64,000 nucleotides of DNA from positions 21,558-85,557 of the forward strand of contig QPMI01000454.1 in NCBI GenBank assembly GCA_004431415.1, in the 5' to 3' direction. Positions 41,126 through 53,706 of this stretch are shown piece by piece. Made by a program: the position numbers and the translations under genes. The stretch comes from Cyanophora paradoxa. Taxonomy: Eukaryota > Glaucocystophyceae > Cyanophorales > Cyanophoraceae. Numbering within the stretch: position 1 is the stretch's first letter; every line of letters starts with the position of its first letter. The notes under the pieces are model-generated. The model searched no databases, was not told where the DNA came from, and saw nothing but the letters and a program-made list of their open reading frames with translations.

Positions 41126-43666
41126 GCGGTTCGGTGCACGTGGGTCGTGATCTGTGCAGGCCTAGGGTCGTGATCATGATATCGATCGCTGTTATATAGA
41201 TTCGCGGTTCACCTTCTGATTAAAACTACGCGATGACTCGAGCTCGCCGGCCTTGGTGTCAACGAAAGCAATCCTGTCCCCTGCTGCGCATGCACAATCA
41301 TGATTAGAGCGCGAGCTGTAGCGGATCAAATCGATATCTCAGCGGCGATATCTAGATCCGCAGCACCCTGCAGGTTTAATTTTTAAAAAATCTTTTTTTG
41401 ATAACAACGATCTTAAGTTTCAACGTTAACAACTCCGTGCCGCAGTGCGCGTGCGTGGCGGATACGCGCACCGATCGCGAGCTTCCGTGACGATGTCCTA
41501 ACTTGCGATTGCGCACGAGAATGCGTCAGAGCGCGCGAGTCGTGGCAAGGGCACTAAAGCTCTAGCCCTATAGCTATAGCTAGCCTAAGTTGACGCGTAC
41601 GTCGCGCGGTTACTGTTTGAATCGAAATAACCGCGGTTGCTGCAGGCCTTACGACGACGAGAGCTCTGGCGCACCCGTCAGGTTTAGACGTCAGGTTTAG
41701 CGATGATCCTCCCCGAGCGCCGGTTGCGCCACAGGAAGTTCTGCAGCTGCTCGCGCGCGGCGGATCGCGCTCCGAGCTTCCAGCGGAGGCCTTGCGATTG
41801 AAAGACCTCCTGATCTGCGCCGAGAATGAATCAGAGCGCGCGGGCCGTGGCGACGACGCTGACGCTGGCGCGCGCTGGCCGCGGCAGGTCAGCCGGCGAG
41901 CTACGACGACGCCGGAGCGAGCAACAGAGGCGCTAGCGGCCTCCGATCGCAGCGGTCGGCGATTTATAGACACGCGGCGCGCGCTCTCCGTGCTGCCGAC
42001 GAACCTTGTTGCAGCCGCACCAAGCGACCGTACCCCTCTGCAGGGCTTCTCACCGATCCTGAGCCGCTCAGCCGCTGCTGAGTCGCCGACTCGCTGCTCA
42101 GAGGCTGCTCGTCTGCTGCTCTCGATCTCCTCAGGCTGCCGGCGCACTACCGGGCTTCTAGCCTCTCCCCAGCTGCTTTCAACTTCTCCGAGGTCATGCT
42201 GCCGGCTGCGCTCTGTACGCTGCCAGGCGTGTGCTGCACCAAATGATGCAGTCAAAGATCTGGCGCCTTGTCATCCGTAGGTGGTGCGATCGAACCCTGC
42301 TGCGGAGATCGCCTTCTGATGATCCGTTCGCTTGCTCGGCAGGCGGGCCGAGCAGAATGGTTCTCCCGAGCCGCGCGGCCCGCGGGCGACCGCGAGACGC
42401 CCCTCGAAGCTCCCTCGAGGCTGCCTCCATCGCTGGCATTCGCTGCGAGTATTGGGGCGTCAACTGCGAACAGGCCGATTGCTTTCTACAGACCTTTATA
42501 CTCGACGAGCTTCTGTACGTACCCCAGCCTCGAGCTCTAGATCTGCATTGTCCTCGCGTGACCGCCGCGGCCGCTGACGCGCCGCGCCGCAACGCAGCAT
42601 CGCACCGCTGTGGAGGCGCGGCACGATCGCTTCTTGCTCCCGGCGCGCATGCGCGAGGAATAGCTCGTCTCGCGAGCCGTCGTGGCCCGCGCGCTAGCCT
42701 TGCAGCTTGCGTATGCGCGTGTCTGCCGTGGCGGGTCCTGCAGCGAGCTCCTTCGCCTCGACCCGGCGCCCTTCCCTGGGCGGCTTCCCCAGCGCCTCGA
42801 CCTGCGCGACTTCGAGGGCTTCGACTGCCGCCGCCGCCCGCGCCGTGCGAGGACGCGCGCGCTGCCTGCCTGATGCTTCTCCCGAGCCCCGCAGTGCGCG
42901 CGGCGTGGGAGCCGGGGGTCGCGTCGCGGCTGGAGGTGGCCTTCAGCGACGTCGCGCCTGCCTCAACGCCCAGGCGCGCCCTGCGAGGCCCCGCCCTGCC
43001 CTGCGCGCTTCTCCCCGCCTGACGCGGCCGGCGGGCAGCTACGGATCGCGAACGCGGATCTGCTCTGCCGAAAAGGGCGGGGCAGCCCTCGGCGAGTCGA
43101 GCACCCGCCCAGCGAGTCCGGCGCCCGCCTCCCGAGGGCCGTCGAGGGCGCGCCCGCCGTCGAGTAGCGCGCGCCCCAAGGGCCCCAGGAGCGAGACCCC
43201 CACCCCGCTCGTCTCCGGCACGCATCGCGCGGCGCGGTCGCAGCCGCTCGCTCTCCTCGTCCAGCCGGGGTCGCCGCCAGCCGGCCGCCCGCCCCGCCGC
43301 CGGCCGCCGCGCCTCACGCCGACCCGCGCAGATCTAGAAGCCCGAGTGCACGCTGGCGGCCGGGGCCCCGCCGGCTCCGCCCGCTCCGTGAGCCTCCACG
43401 ACGCCGCCGTCGTGCGCCCCGCCCCCCGCCCGCCCCCGCCGCCCGCCCCGCCGCCCGCCGTTCCTCCGCCGTTCCACATCACCCACCGACGGACTGGCGC
43501 GAACTTTGCCCCTGGCACGAATTGTGACCACTGCGCCGCCGGGCAGGGTGGACTGGAACTTGACGAAGCCGCTGCACCGGCGGCTGCCTCCCCCCCCCCT
43601 CCCCTCTCCCCCTCCCCCCCCTCCCCTCTCCCCCTCCCCCCCCCTCCTCCCGTCTGAACCCGTCTG
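41126..43666. other. Unassigned 2.5 kb, no gene called
   Basis: 41.1-41.7 kb is comparatively AT-rich and holds short CTAGCTATAG-type palindromic words, suggesting promoter or non-coding DNA of the TRAF-like gene. 41.7-43.6 kb has open frames on both strands but none with a recognisable domain or a consistent splice pattern. A short frame at about 43550-43590 (DWNLTKPLHRRL) resembles the end of a receiver domain and is described separately. Confidence 0.4.
43531..43592 (+). pseudogene. Receiver-domain C-terminal fragment 1
   Basis: After GCCGGGCAG the frame VDWNLTKPLHRRL resembles the conserved Lys-Pro (TKP) end of response-regulator receiver domains. It is paralogous to a stretch at about 46858-46930. 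Pyrimidine-rich DNA and the DEAD-box duplicate follow directly. Too short for certainty. Confidence 0.35.
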
Positions 43667-46150
43667 AAAGGCATCGGGGCAACAAGGTCAAGCAGGTAAG
43701 CAGGTCAAGGTCCTGGTGCGTACCCCCCTCCGCCCCGCCTCCCCGCCCGCCTGAAGAGGGTGCAGCTGAGCTTCCACTCCTCGCTGTCGGTCTTCACGGT
43801 GATGGGCGGCACGAACATGCGCACAGAGGCCACCCGCCTCCTCGGCCGCCAGGTCCATCCCGCCCCCGCTCCCCACGCCATCTTCATCTGAAGGCCGGCC
43901 AGGGCCCGCCCTCGATCCTCATCGCCACCCCGGGCCGCCTGGTCGATCACATCCAAGTGCCCGCCCCGCCCCCCGCCCCGCGCCCCCCGCCCCTCGAACC
44001 GAGCCCTGCGACCTTGGGCAGAACACGCGGGGGTTCACGGAGGCGCTGACGCGGGAGCTGCGCGTGCTCGTCCTCGACGAGGCCGACCGCATGCTCGACC
44101 AGGGCTTCCCGCCCCAGGTGCACCCGGCCCGACCCCGCCCCGGCCCCGCCGCCCACCCCGCCCCAGATGGAGAAGATCCTCGCCGTCCTCCCCCGCAACG
44201 GCCGCCAGACGGCGCTCTTCTCGGCGACCCTGCAGGGCTCCGTGCAGGGCATCAAGCGCCCGCCCCCGCGCCCCCGAGCGCGCCGTCGGTGGGCTCTGAC
44301 GGGGACGGGCGGCTGGCAGGAACCTGTCGCTGCGGGCGGACCACGCCTTCGTGTCGACGGTGCGCGAGGACGAGGCCCTCACCAACGCCCGCTGCAAGCA
44401 GGCCCGCCCCCGTCCCCTCGCCTCGCCGCCGCCCTTGGAGGACCCCGCGGTCCGAGCGCGGCCCGCCCGCAGGAGGTGGTCGTCGCGCCGGACTCGGCCT
44501 ACTTGCACACCGTCGCCCAGGCGCCCTCCCCCTTCTCCCTCTGCCCCGCTTCTTCTCAGGGCGGGGGCAGATTCTGCAGGCGAACCGCCACTGCAAGACG
44601 ATCGTCTTCTTCCCGGTGCCGCGCCCTCCTGTGGAGCCACCGTGGCGCCCGACTCGCTGACGGCGGGGGGGCAGACGACGCGGCTGGTGGACTTTGCGGA
44701 GGAGGCCTTCCGGCTCCTCGGCATCCCCGTCGTCAAGCTCACGGCCCGCCCCCCTGCCCCCCGCGCCCCGTCCGCCTTCCTGAGGCGGCCTCTTCCCTGC
44801 AGGGCCGCATGGCCCAGGCGAGCCGAACCAGGACCTTCTTCTCCTTCTGCGACGCCCCCGGCAGGTCCGCCTTCCTTCCCCGGCCCCCGCCCTCCCCGCC
44901 CCGCGTCTCACCGCCTCGCGCAGCGCCGGGGGCGGCTCGGGCGGCGTGATGGTCTGCACGGACGTCGCCGCCCGCGGCCTCGACATCCCCGACGTCGAGG
45001 TTCGACTCCGCGCGGCTCCTTTCGCAATCTCGGGTTTGATTCTGGATCCTGAGAGCTCCCCCGCAGCTGATTGTACAGGCCGGCATCCCGTCCGCTGTGG
45101 TGCGCTGCCTTCAGATCCTGTACCCCGAATCGAAGACTTGACGTACGTACCCCAACAGGAGGAGTACATCCACCGCATCAGCCGCACGGCCCGGGCCGGC
45201 AACACAGGCCGCGCGGTTCGCGCTTTTCGTACCCCTGCCTTCGTGTTCTAACGTACCCCCTCCAGGTCCTCGTGATCCGCGAGTTCGAATCGCCGTTCCT
45301 CTCGAACCTGCAGGTGGGCGCCCCTGTACCCCCCTCGCTAAAAGCAGATCCTCATCGAGCCGCAGCGCAAGAACATCACGCTGGAGAGCGTCGCGGCGCC
45401 CGTCGAGCAGGCCTCCGCCGAGGCCGCCCGCGCCGCAGTGCGCTGTACCCCCTCCGAGCGGGTGTTTGAGATGACGCCGTGCCCCGCAGATCCAGCAGCT
45501 CGTGCGCTCGGACCGGGAGCTCGCGAAGAGCGCGCACAACGCCTACCGGACCTTCCTGGGGTACTACGTGGGCGCCTGCAAGCAGTGCGGCCTCTCCAAG
45601 CCCGAGATGGTGCCCCCCGCCTCCCTCCGCCCCCCCGCTGTGCTCTCATGCCCCTCAGATCGCCCGCGCCTTCGACTTTGCGTACTCCATCGGCATCGGT
45701 GACCCCCCCCCTCCTTCCCTACCCCCCTCCCCGCCCCCCTCTCCCCCCCTCCCCTCCCCTCCTCCCTCCCGCTCCCCCTACCCCCCCACTTCCCCCTACC
45801 CCCCTCCCTCCCCCATGCCCCTCCCCCCTCTCCTACCCCCTTCTCCTCTCCCCTCCGCCCCCCCCCTACCCCCTTCTCCCCCCCACTTCCACCTCCCCCC
45901 TCCCTCACGCCTGGCAGACCGGGTGGGGCCGATCGAGGCGCGCACGGTCGGGAAGATGGGCCTCACCAAGGAGATGTTCGCCGCCGCCGAGCGCCAGTAC
46001 TACGGCGCCTCCGTGCGGCCGCCTCCCAGCCGCCTTGGCGAGGGCCGGCCGGCTCTGACCGCGCTGCGGCCCACGCGCAGCCCGGCGGCGCCAGCGTGCA
46101 GCCTGCTGCCCCGCGCCCCCCTCGCGATCGCCCGGCCCCCCGCAGGCCTC
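43667..46150 (+). pseudogene. 5'-truncated duplicate of the DEAD-box helicase gene
   Basis: Matches the intact gene from about 34408 to 36855 in exons and introns. It starts in the GGCATCGGGGC of the motif Ia exon, but the PTRELA segment itself is deleted. The leader, Q motif and Walker A exons are missing. Motif II (VLDEADRMLDQGF), SAT, CTDVAARGLDIPDVE and the C-terminal extension remain. Motif VI reads HRISRTAR instead of HRIGRTAR. Splice sites are mostly kept, for example GTGGGCGCC...AAAGCAG near 45315-45347. Without motif I it cannot be a working ATP-dependent helicase. Similarity ends near 46150. Confidence 0.8.
45699..45917 (+). repeat. C-rich polypyrimidine intron, DEAD-box copy 2
   Basis: 219-nt intron of nearly pure C and T, homologous in position to 36447-36629 but longer and rearranged internally. 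Confidence 0.8.
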
Positions 46151-46534
46151 TTGCAGGCCCGCGCACGGGGGCAAAGAACGCGGTGTTGGGTGCAAGGTCG
46201 CCAAGGCCCTCCCCGCCGTCGCCAGCCACGTCCGGCTCCTCCAGTCGATCCTGGCGAGCGCTGCACCCCGCCGCGCGACCCGCCGCCGCCTCTCACGCCC
46301 TCTGCACTTCATCTCTAAACACGGTCCGCGCCCCTTCCGCACGCGCCGCGCCCGCCCCGCCGGCCGCGCCTCACGCCGGGCGCCGGTCCCTGCAGGTCAC
46401 GCCGGGCCCCGCAGGCCGGCGCCGCCATTCCTCGGGACATGGTTGTGCACGCAGCGCGGCGGCCGGCGCGGCGGAGATGGGGCGTCCTCAGGGGGTCGAA
46501 ACGAGCGGGAGGGAAGCTCAAGCTCTGCCGCGCC

Positions 46535-46930
46535 GCGCCGCGCCTGCATTCTACTCATCGATGACAACGCCGTGTGCCCCACCGCGCCCCGCCACGACGA
46601 GGCGGGGCGCAGGTCGAGCTGCAGGGCAGGCGGTGGTGACGGCGAACGACGGGCTGGAGGCGGTCGACGCCTACGTGCACCGCTGCGCCGAGCCGCCCGC
46701 CTCCCCTGGAGGGGCCTCCGACCTCGACCGCCCTCGCAAGCGCGCCCCGCCCTGCTTCCCGCCCTCTTCACCGCCTGACAGGCGTGGGGACAGCTCGTGG
46801 CGATAGGTACACGCCCCGCTGCCCCGCGCGCTTCCCCCCTACTTCCGACCTCTGCACCGCCAGGCAGAGTGGACTGGCATGGAACATGACGAAGCCGCTG
46901 CACCGGTGGACGTCGCTGCACCGGTGGATG
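46535..46930 (+). pseudogene. Response-regulator receiver-domain remnant
   Basis: Three pieces in the expected order: ACILLIDDNAVC (about 46538-46575, the acidic pocket of a receiver domain), VVTANDGLEAVDAYVHR (about 46632-46685) and LAWNMTKPLHRW (about 46870-46910, conserved Lys-Pro end). The central phospho-acceptor segment, normally DxxMPxMDG, is not visible between the second and third pieces. The pieces are in different frames, and only some joints have splice-like ends. It may be a broken or intron-rich piece of a hybrid histidine kinase. Confidence 0.45.
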
Positions 46931-47456
46931 CAGGCTCGCCTGCAGCGCCCCCTTTGCCGTAAGAGGGGCATGGTGCGGCGCCCGCCCCACCTTTGGCCGC
47001 CGAGCGCCAGCCGACCGCTGGCGCAGGGCCGGCTGGGTTCTGGCTTCGCGAGCCTGCCGCTCGGCTGTGCGGAGGAGCCGAGGCACTACCGCCTCCTCGG
47101 GCGCGGCAAGGAGACGCTGGTGACCCGGGGCAGCTCGCCTGTCGCCTTCCACGCCGGCTCCCTCTGCGAGGCTGGCGAGAGGGGGAGGGAGGGAGGGAGG
47201 GAGGGGCCCGGGGGGGCCCGGGGTGGAGGTCCTCCCTACCCGTCTCTAGCGTTGTTCTGTCCACCGGCATTAGTCTCTGCTGTGCCCCTCCTATTGTTTT
47301 GCCGCTTCAACCTCCTGCCTCTTTTTGTGCTCAGCTGTCTTCCACACCCTTTAAATCTTTTCCATCGTTCAAAGGAGTTCTCAGCCTCCTCTAGGTTTGT
47401 AGCTTTGCACAGCGGCACTGTTAGTTGTATATAGCTCGATCTTGTCCCAGGCCCGA
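46931..47456. other. Unassigned sequence before the satellite
   Basis: A frame with HYRLLGRGKETLVTRGSSPV near 47080-47140 looks coding in composition but belongs to no family I know. It is followed by a (GGGA)n-like purine run near 47180-47220 and AT-richer DNA up to the array edge. Confidence 0.35.
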
Positions 47457-47675
47457 GGGATCTGCGCTTGAGGCCGGCAGGCAAGGCGGCGACGGCCGGG
47501 GTACCGGTACAGGAACATCTGGAACGGGATGTGCACCTTGGGACGGGAAGCTTGCTTCTGGCAGCTGGCAGTGAGGGCAAAAAGGATCACTGGAGCTGTT
47601 TAAGGTCGGATTCGGTCTTGGCTAGGTTCAGAATGCTGCGCAAAAAATCCACGCTCCCCGCCGCCAGGGTACAGG
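47457..47675. repeat. Degenerate first satellite unit at the array edge
   Basis: GGATCTGCGCTTGAGGCC is followed at once by GGCAAGGCGGCGACGGCC, skipping about 60 bp of the normal unit. It also has private changes (an extra CCGGTA, TTCTGG for TTCGGG). Diverged edge units are usual where a satellite meets unique DNA. Confidence 0.8.
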
Positions 47676-50366
47676 GTGGCGGACCCTCTGCGAAAACAGG
47701 TGTCCGAGGGGGGCGCTCAGTCGGCAAGGGGATCTGCGCTTGAGGCCACCCTGTGCATGTCAGATTTCGTACAGAGCTGCCTGCACTCTCTCAAGGTACA
47801 GGGAGGGGGTCGGCAGCCAAGGCGGCGACGGCCGGGGTACAGGAACATCTGGAACGGGATGCGCACCTTGGGACGGGAACTTTCGGAAGCTTGCTTCGGG
47901 CAGCTGGCAGTGAGTGCAAAAAAGATCACTGCTGCTGTTTAAGGTCGTATTCGGTCTTGGCTAGTGTAGGGCTGCTGCGCAAAAAATCCACGCTCCCCGC
48001 CGCCAGGGTGCAGGGTGGTGGGCCCTCTGCAAAAACGGGTGTCCGAGGGGGACGCTCAGTCGGCAAGGGGATCTGCGCTTGAGGCCACCCTTTTCATGTC
48101 AGATTTCGTACAGAGCTGCCTGCACTCTCTCAAGGTGCAGGGAGGGGGTCGGCAGCCAAGGCGGCGACGGCCGGGGTACAGGAACATCTGGAACGGGATG
48201 CGCACCTTGGGACGGGAAGCTTGCTTCGGGCAGCTGGCGGTGAGGGCAAAAAAGGATCACTGCTGCTGTTTAAGGTCGGATTCGGTCTTGGATAGGTTCG
48301 GGCTGCTGCGCAAAAATCCACGCTCCCCGCCGCCAGGGTACAGGGTGGCGGACCATCTGCAAAAACAGGTGTCCGAGGGGGGCGCTCAGTCGGCAAGGGG
48401 ATCTGCGCTTGAGGCCACCCTGTGCATGTCATATTTCGTGCAGAGCTGCCTGCACTCTCTCAAGGTGCAGGGAGGGGGTCGGCAGCCAAGGCGGCGACGG
48501 CCGGGGTACAGGAACATCTGGAACGGGATGCGCACCTTGGGACGGGAACTTTCGGAAGCTTGCTTCGGGCAGCTGGCAGTGAGGGCAAAAAAGGATCACT
48601 GGAGCTGTTTAAGGTCGGATTCGGTCTTGGCTAGGGTCGGTCTGCTGCGCAAATAATCCACGCTCCCCGCCGCCAGGGTACAGGGTGGTAGGCCCTCTGC
48701 AAAAACGGGTGTCCGAGGGGGACGCTCAGTCGGCAAGGGGATCTGCTCTTGAGGCCACCCTGTGCATGTCAGATTTCGTACAGAGCTGCCTGCACTCTCT
48801 CAAGGTGCATGCAGGGGGTCAGCAGCCAAGGCGGCGACGGCCGGGGTACAGGAACATCTGGAACGGGATGCGCACCTTGGGACGGGAACTTTCGGAAGCT
48901 TGCTTCGGGCAGCTGGCAGTGAGGGCAAAAAAGATCACTGCTGCTGTTTAAGGTCGTATTTGGTCTTGGCTAGTGTAGGGCTGCTGCGCAAAAAATCCAC
49001 GCTCCCCGCCGCCAGGGTACAGGGTGGTGGGCCCTCTGCAAAAACGGGTGTCCGAGGGGGACGCTCAGTCGGCAAGGGGATCTGCGCTTGAGGCCACCCT
49101 GTGCATGTCAGATTTCGTACAGAGCTGCCTGCACTCTCTCAAGGTGCAGGGAGGGGGTCGGCAGCCAAGGCGGCGACGGCTGGGGTACAGGAACATCTGG
49201 AACGGGATGCGCACCTTGGGACGGGAAGCTTGCTTCGGGCAGCTGGCAGTGAGGGCAAAAAAGGATCACTGCTGCTATTTAAGGTCGTATTCGGTCTTGG
49301 CTAGGGTCGGGCTGCTGCGCAAATAATCCACGCTCCCCGCCGCCAGGGTACAGGGTGGCGGACCCTCTGCAAAAACGGGTGTCCGAGGGGGGCGCTCAGT
49401 CGGCAAGGGGATCTGCGCTTGAGGCCACCCTGTGCATGTCAGATTTCGTACAGAGCTGCCTGCACTCTCTCAAGGTGCATGCAGGGGGTCGGCAGCCAAG
49501 GCGGCGACGGCCGGGGTACAGGAACATCTGGAACGGGATGCGCACCTTGGGACGGGAACTTTCGGAAGCTTGCTTCGGGCAGCTGGCAGTGAGTGCAAAA
49601 AAGATCACTGCTGCTGTTTAAGGTCGTATTCGGTCTTGGCTAGTGTAGGGCTGCTGCGCAAAAAATCCACGCTTCCCGCCGCCAGGGTGCAGGGTGGTGG
49701 GCCCTCTGCAAAAACGGGTGTCCGAGGGGGACGCTCAGTCGGCAAGGGGATCTGCGCTTGAGGCCACCCTGTGCATGTCAGATTTCGTACAGAGCTGCCT
49801 GCACTCTCTCAAGATGCAGGGAGGGGGACGGCAGCAAGGCGGCGACGGCCGGGGTACAGGAACATCTGGAACGGGATGCGCACCTTGGGACGGGAACTTT
49901 CGGAAGCTTGCTTCGGGCAGCTGGCAGTGAGTGCAAAAAAGATCACTGCTGCTGTTTAAGGTCGGATTCGGTCTTGGATAGGTTCGGGCTGCTGCGCAAA
50001 AATCCACGCTCCCCGCCGCCAGGGTGCAGGGTGGCGGACCATCGATATCTGCAAAAACAGGTGTCCGAGGGGGGCGCTCAGTCGGCAAGGGGATCTGCGC
50101 TTGAGGCCACCCTGTGCATGTCATATTTCGTGCAGAGCTGCCTGCACTCTCTCAAGGTGCATGCAGGGGGTCGGCAGCCAAGGCGGCGACGGCCGGGGTA
50201 CAGGAACATCTGGAACGGGATGCGCACCTTGGGACGGGAAGCTTGCTTCGGGCAGCTGGCAGTGAGTGCAAAAAAGATCACTGCTGCTGTTTAAGGTCGG
50301 ATTCAGTCTTGGATAGGTTCGGGCTGCTGCGCAAAGAATCCACGCTCCCCGCCGCCAGGGTACAGG

Positions 50367-53300
50367 GTGGTGGGCCCTCTGCAAAAACGGGTGTCCGAGG
50401 GGGACGCTCAGTCGGCAAGGGGATCTGCGCTTGAGGCCACCCTTTGCATGTCAGATTTCGTACAGAGCTGCCTGCACTCTCTCAAGGTGCAGGGAGGGGG
50501 TCGGCAGCCAAGGCGGCGACGGCCGGGGTACAGGAACATCTGGAACGGGATGCGCACCTTGGGACGGGAAGCTTGCTTCGGGCAGCTGGCAGTGAGGGCA
50601 AAAAAGGATCACTGCTGCTGTTTAAGGTCGGATTCAGTCTTGGATAGGTTCGGGCTGCTGCGCAAAAAATCCACGCTCCCCGCCGCCAGGGTGCAGGGTG
50701 GCGGACCCTCTGCAAAAACGGGTGTCCGAGGGGGACGCTCAGTCGGCAAGGGGATCTGCGCTTGAGGCCACCCTGTGCATGTCATATTTCGTGCAGAGCT
50801 GCCTGCACTCTCTCAAGGTGCATGCAGGGGGTCGGCAGCCAAGGCGGCGACGGCCGGGGTACAGGAACATCTGGAACGGGATGCGCACCTTGGGACGGGA
50901 AGCTTGCTTCGGGCAGCTGGCAGTGAGGGCAAAAAAGGATCACTGCTGCTGTTTAAGGTCGGATTCAGTCTTGGATAGGTTCGGGCTGCTGCGCAAAAAA
51001 TCCACGCTCCCCGCCGCCAGGGTGCAGGGTGGCGGACCCTCTGCAAAAACGGGTGTCCGAGGGGGACGCTCAGTCGGCAAGGGGATCTGCGCTTGAGGCC
51101 ACCCTGTGCATGTCATATTTCGTGCAGAGCTGCCTGCACTCTCTCAAGGTGCAGGGAGGGGGTCGGCAGCCAAGGCGGCGACGGCCGGGGTACAGGAACA
51201 TCTGGAACGGGATGCGCACCTTGGGACGGGAAGCTTGCTTCGGGCAGCTGGCAGTGAGTGCAAAAAAGATCACTGCTGCTGTTTAAGGTCGTATTCGGTC
51301 TTGGCTAGGGTCGGTCTGCTGCGCAAAAAATCCACGCTCCCCGCCGCCAGGGTACAGGGTGGCGGACCCTCTGCAAAAACAGGTGTCCGAGGGGGGCGCT
51401 CAGTCGGCAAGGGGATCTGCGCTTGAGGCCACCCTGTGCATGTCATATTTCGTGCAGAGCTGCCTGCACTCTCTCAAGGTGCATGCAGGGGGTCAGCAGC
51501 CAAGGCGGCGACGGCCGGGGTACAGGAACATCTGGAACGGGATGCGCACCTTGGGACGGGAACTTTCGGAAGCTTGCTTCGGGCAGCTGGCAGTGAGTGC
51601 AAAAAAGATCACTGCTGCTGTTTAAGGTCGTATTTGGTCTTGGCTAGTGTAGGGCTGCTGCGCAAAAAATCCACGCTCCCCGCCGCCAGGGTACAGGGTG
51701 GCGGACCCTCTGCAAAAACGGGTGTCCGAGGGGGGCGCTCAGTCGGCAAGGGGATCTGCGCTTGAGGCCACCCTGTGCATGTCAGATTTCGTACAGAGCT
51801 GCCTGCACTCTCTCAAGGTGCATGCAGGGGGTCGGCAGCCAAGGCGGCGACGGCCGGGGTACAGGAACATCTGGAACGGGATGCGCACCTTGGGACGGGA
51901 ACTTTCGGAAGCTTGCTTCGGGCAGCTGGCAGTGAGTGCAAAAAAGATCACTGCTGCTGTTTAAGGTCGGATTCAGTCTTGGATAGGTTCGGGCTGCTGC
52001 GCAAAGAATCCACGCTCCCCGCCGCCAGGGTACAGGGTGGTGGGCCCTCTGCAAAAACGGGTGTCCGAGGGGGACGCTCAGTCGGCAAGGGGATCTGCGC
52101 TTGAGGCCACCCTTTGCATGTCAGATTTCGTACAGAGCTGCCTGCACTCTCTCAAGGTGCAGGGAGGGGGTCGGCAGCCAAGGCGGCGACGGCCGGGGTA
52201 CAGGAACATCTGGAACGGGATGCGCACCTTGGGACGGGAAGCTTGCTTCGGGCAGCTGGCAGTGAGGGCAAAAAAGGATCACTGCTGCTGTTTAAGGTCG
52301 GATTCAGTCTTGGATAGTGTAGGGCTGCTGCGCAAAAAATCCACGCTCCCCGCCGCCAGGGTGCAGGGTGGCGGACCCTCTGCAAAAACGGGTGTCCGAG
52401 GGGGACGCTCAGTCGGCAAGGGGATCTGCGCTTGAGGCCACCCTGTGCATGTCATATTTCGTGCAGAGCTGCCTGCACTCTCTCAAGGTGCATGCAGGGG
52501 GTCGGCAGCCAAGGCGGCGACGGCCGGGGTACAGGAACATCTGGAACGGGATGCGCACCTTGGGACGGGAAGCTTGCTTCGGGCAGCTGGCAGTGAGGGC
52601 AAAAAAGGATCACTGCTGCTGTTTAAGGTCGGATTCAGTCTTGGATAGGTTCGGGCTGCTGCGCAAAAAATCCACGCTCCCCGCCGCCAGGGTGCAGGGT
52701 GGCGGACCCTCTGCAAAAACGGGTGTCCGAGGGGGACGCTCAGTCGGCAAGGGGATCTGCGCTTGAGGCCACCCTGTGCATGTCATATTTCGTGCAGAGC
52801 TGCCTGCACTCTCTCAAGGTGCATGCAGGGGGTCGGCAGCCAAGGCGGCGACGGCCGGGGTACAGGAACATCTGGAACGGGATGCGCACCTTGGGACGGG
52901 AAGCTTGCTTCGGGCAGCTGGCAGTGAGTGCAAAAAAGATCACTGCTGCTGTTTAAGGTCGTATTCGGTCTTGGCTAGGGTCGGTCTGCTGCGCAAAAAA
53001 TCCACGCTCCCCGCCGCCAGGGTACAGGGTGGCGGACCCTCTGCAAAAACAGGTGTCCGAGGGGGGCGCTCAGTCGGCAAGGGGATCTGCGCTTGAGGCC
53101 ACCCTGTGCATGTCATATTTCGTGCAGAGCTGCCTGCACTCTCTCAAGGTGCATGCAGGGGGTCAGCAGCCAAGGCGGCGACGGCCGGGGTACAGGAACA
53201 TCTGGAACGGGATGCGCACCTTGGGACGGGAACTTTCGGAAGCTTGCTTCGGGCAGCTGGCAGTGAGTGCAAAAAAGATCACTGCTGCTGTTTAAGGTCG

Positions 53301-53706
53301 TATTTGGTCTTGGCTAGTGTAGGGCTGCTGCGCAAAGAATCCACGCTCCCCGCCGCCAGGGTACAGGGTGGCGGACCCTCTGCAAAAACGGGTGTCCGAG
53401 GGGGGCGCTCAGTCGGCAAGGGGATCTGCGCTTGAGGCCACCCTGTGCATGTCAGATTTCGTACAGAGCTGCCTGCACTCTCTCAAGGTGCATGCAGGGG
53501 GTCGGCAGCCAAGGCGGCGACGGCCGGGGTACAGGAACATCTGGAACGGGATGCGCACCTTGGGACGGGAACTTTCGGAAGCTTGCTTCGGGCAGCTGGC
53601 AGTGAGTGCAAAAAAGATCACTGCTGCTGTTTAAGGTCGTATTTGGTCTTGGCTAGTGTAGGGCTGCTGCGCAAAAAATCCACGCTCCCCGCCGCCAGGG
53701 TACAGG
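50367..53706. repeat. Higher-order repeat: two 1,670-bp blocks of five units
   Basis: Units at 50367, 50698, 51029, 51359 and 51698 match those at 52037, 52368, 52699, 53029 and 53368 one by one, always 1,670 bp apart. The order of length and sequence variants is the same and there are only a few differences, such as TAGTGTAGG for TAGGTTCGG near 52317. Confidence 0.9.

Noticed and set aside
41554-42255. Minus-strand 233-codon frame in the unassigned region
   Set aside because: Arg/Ser/Ala-rich without domain or splice pattern; an equally long frame lies opposite on the plus strand.
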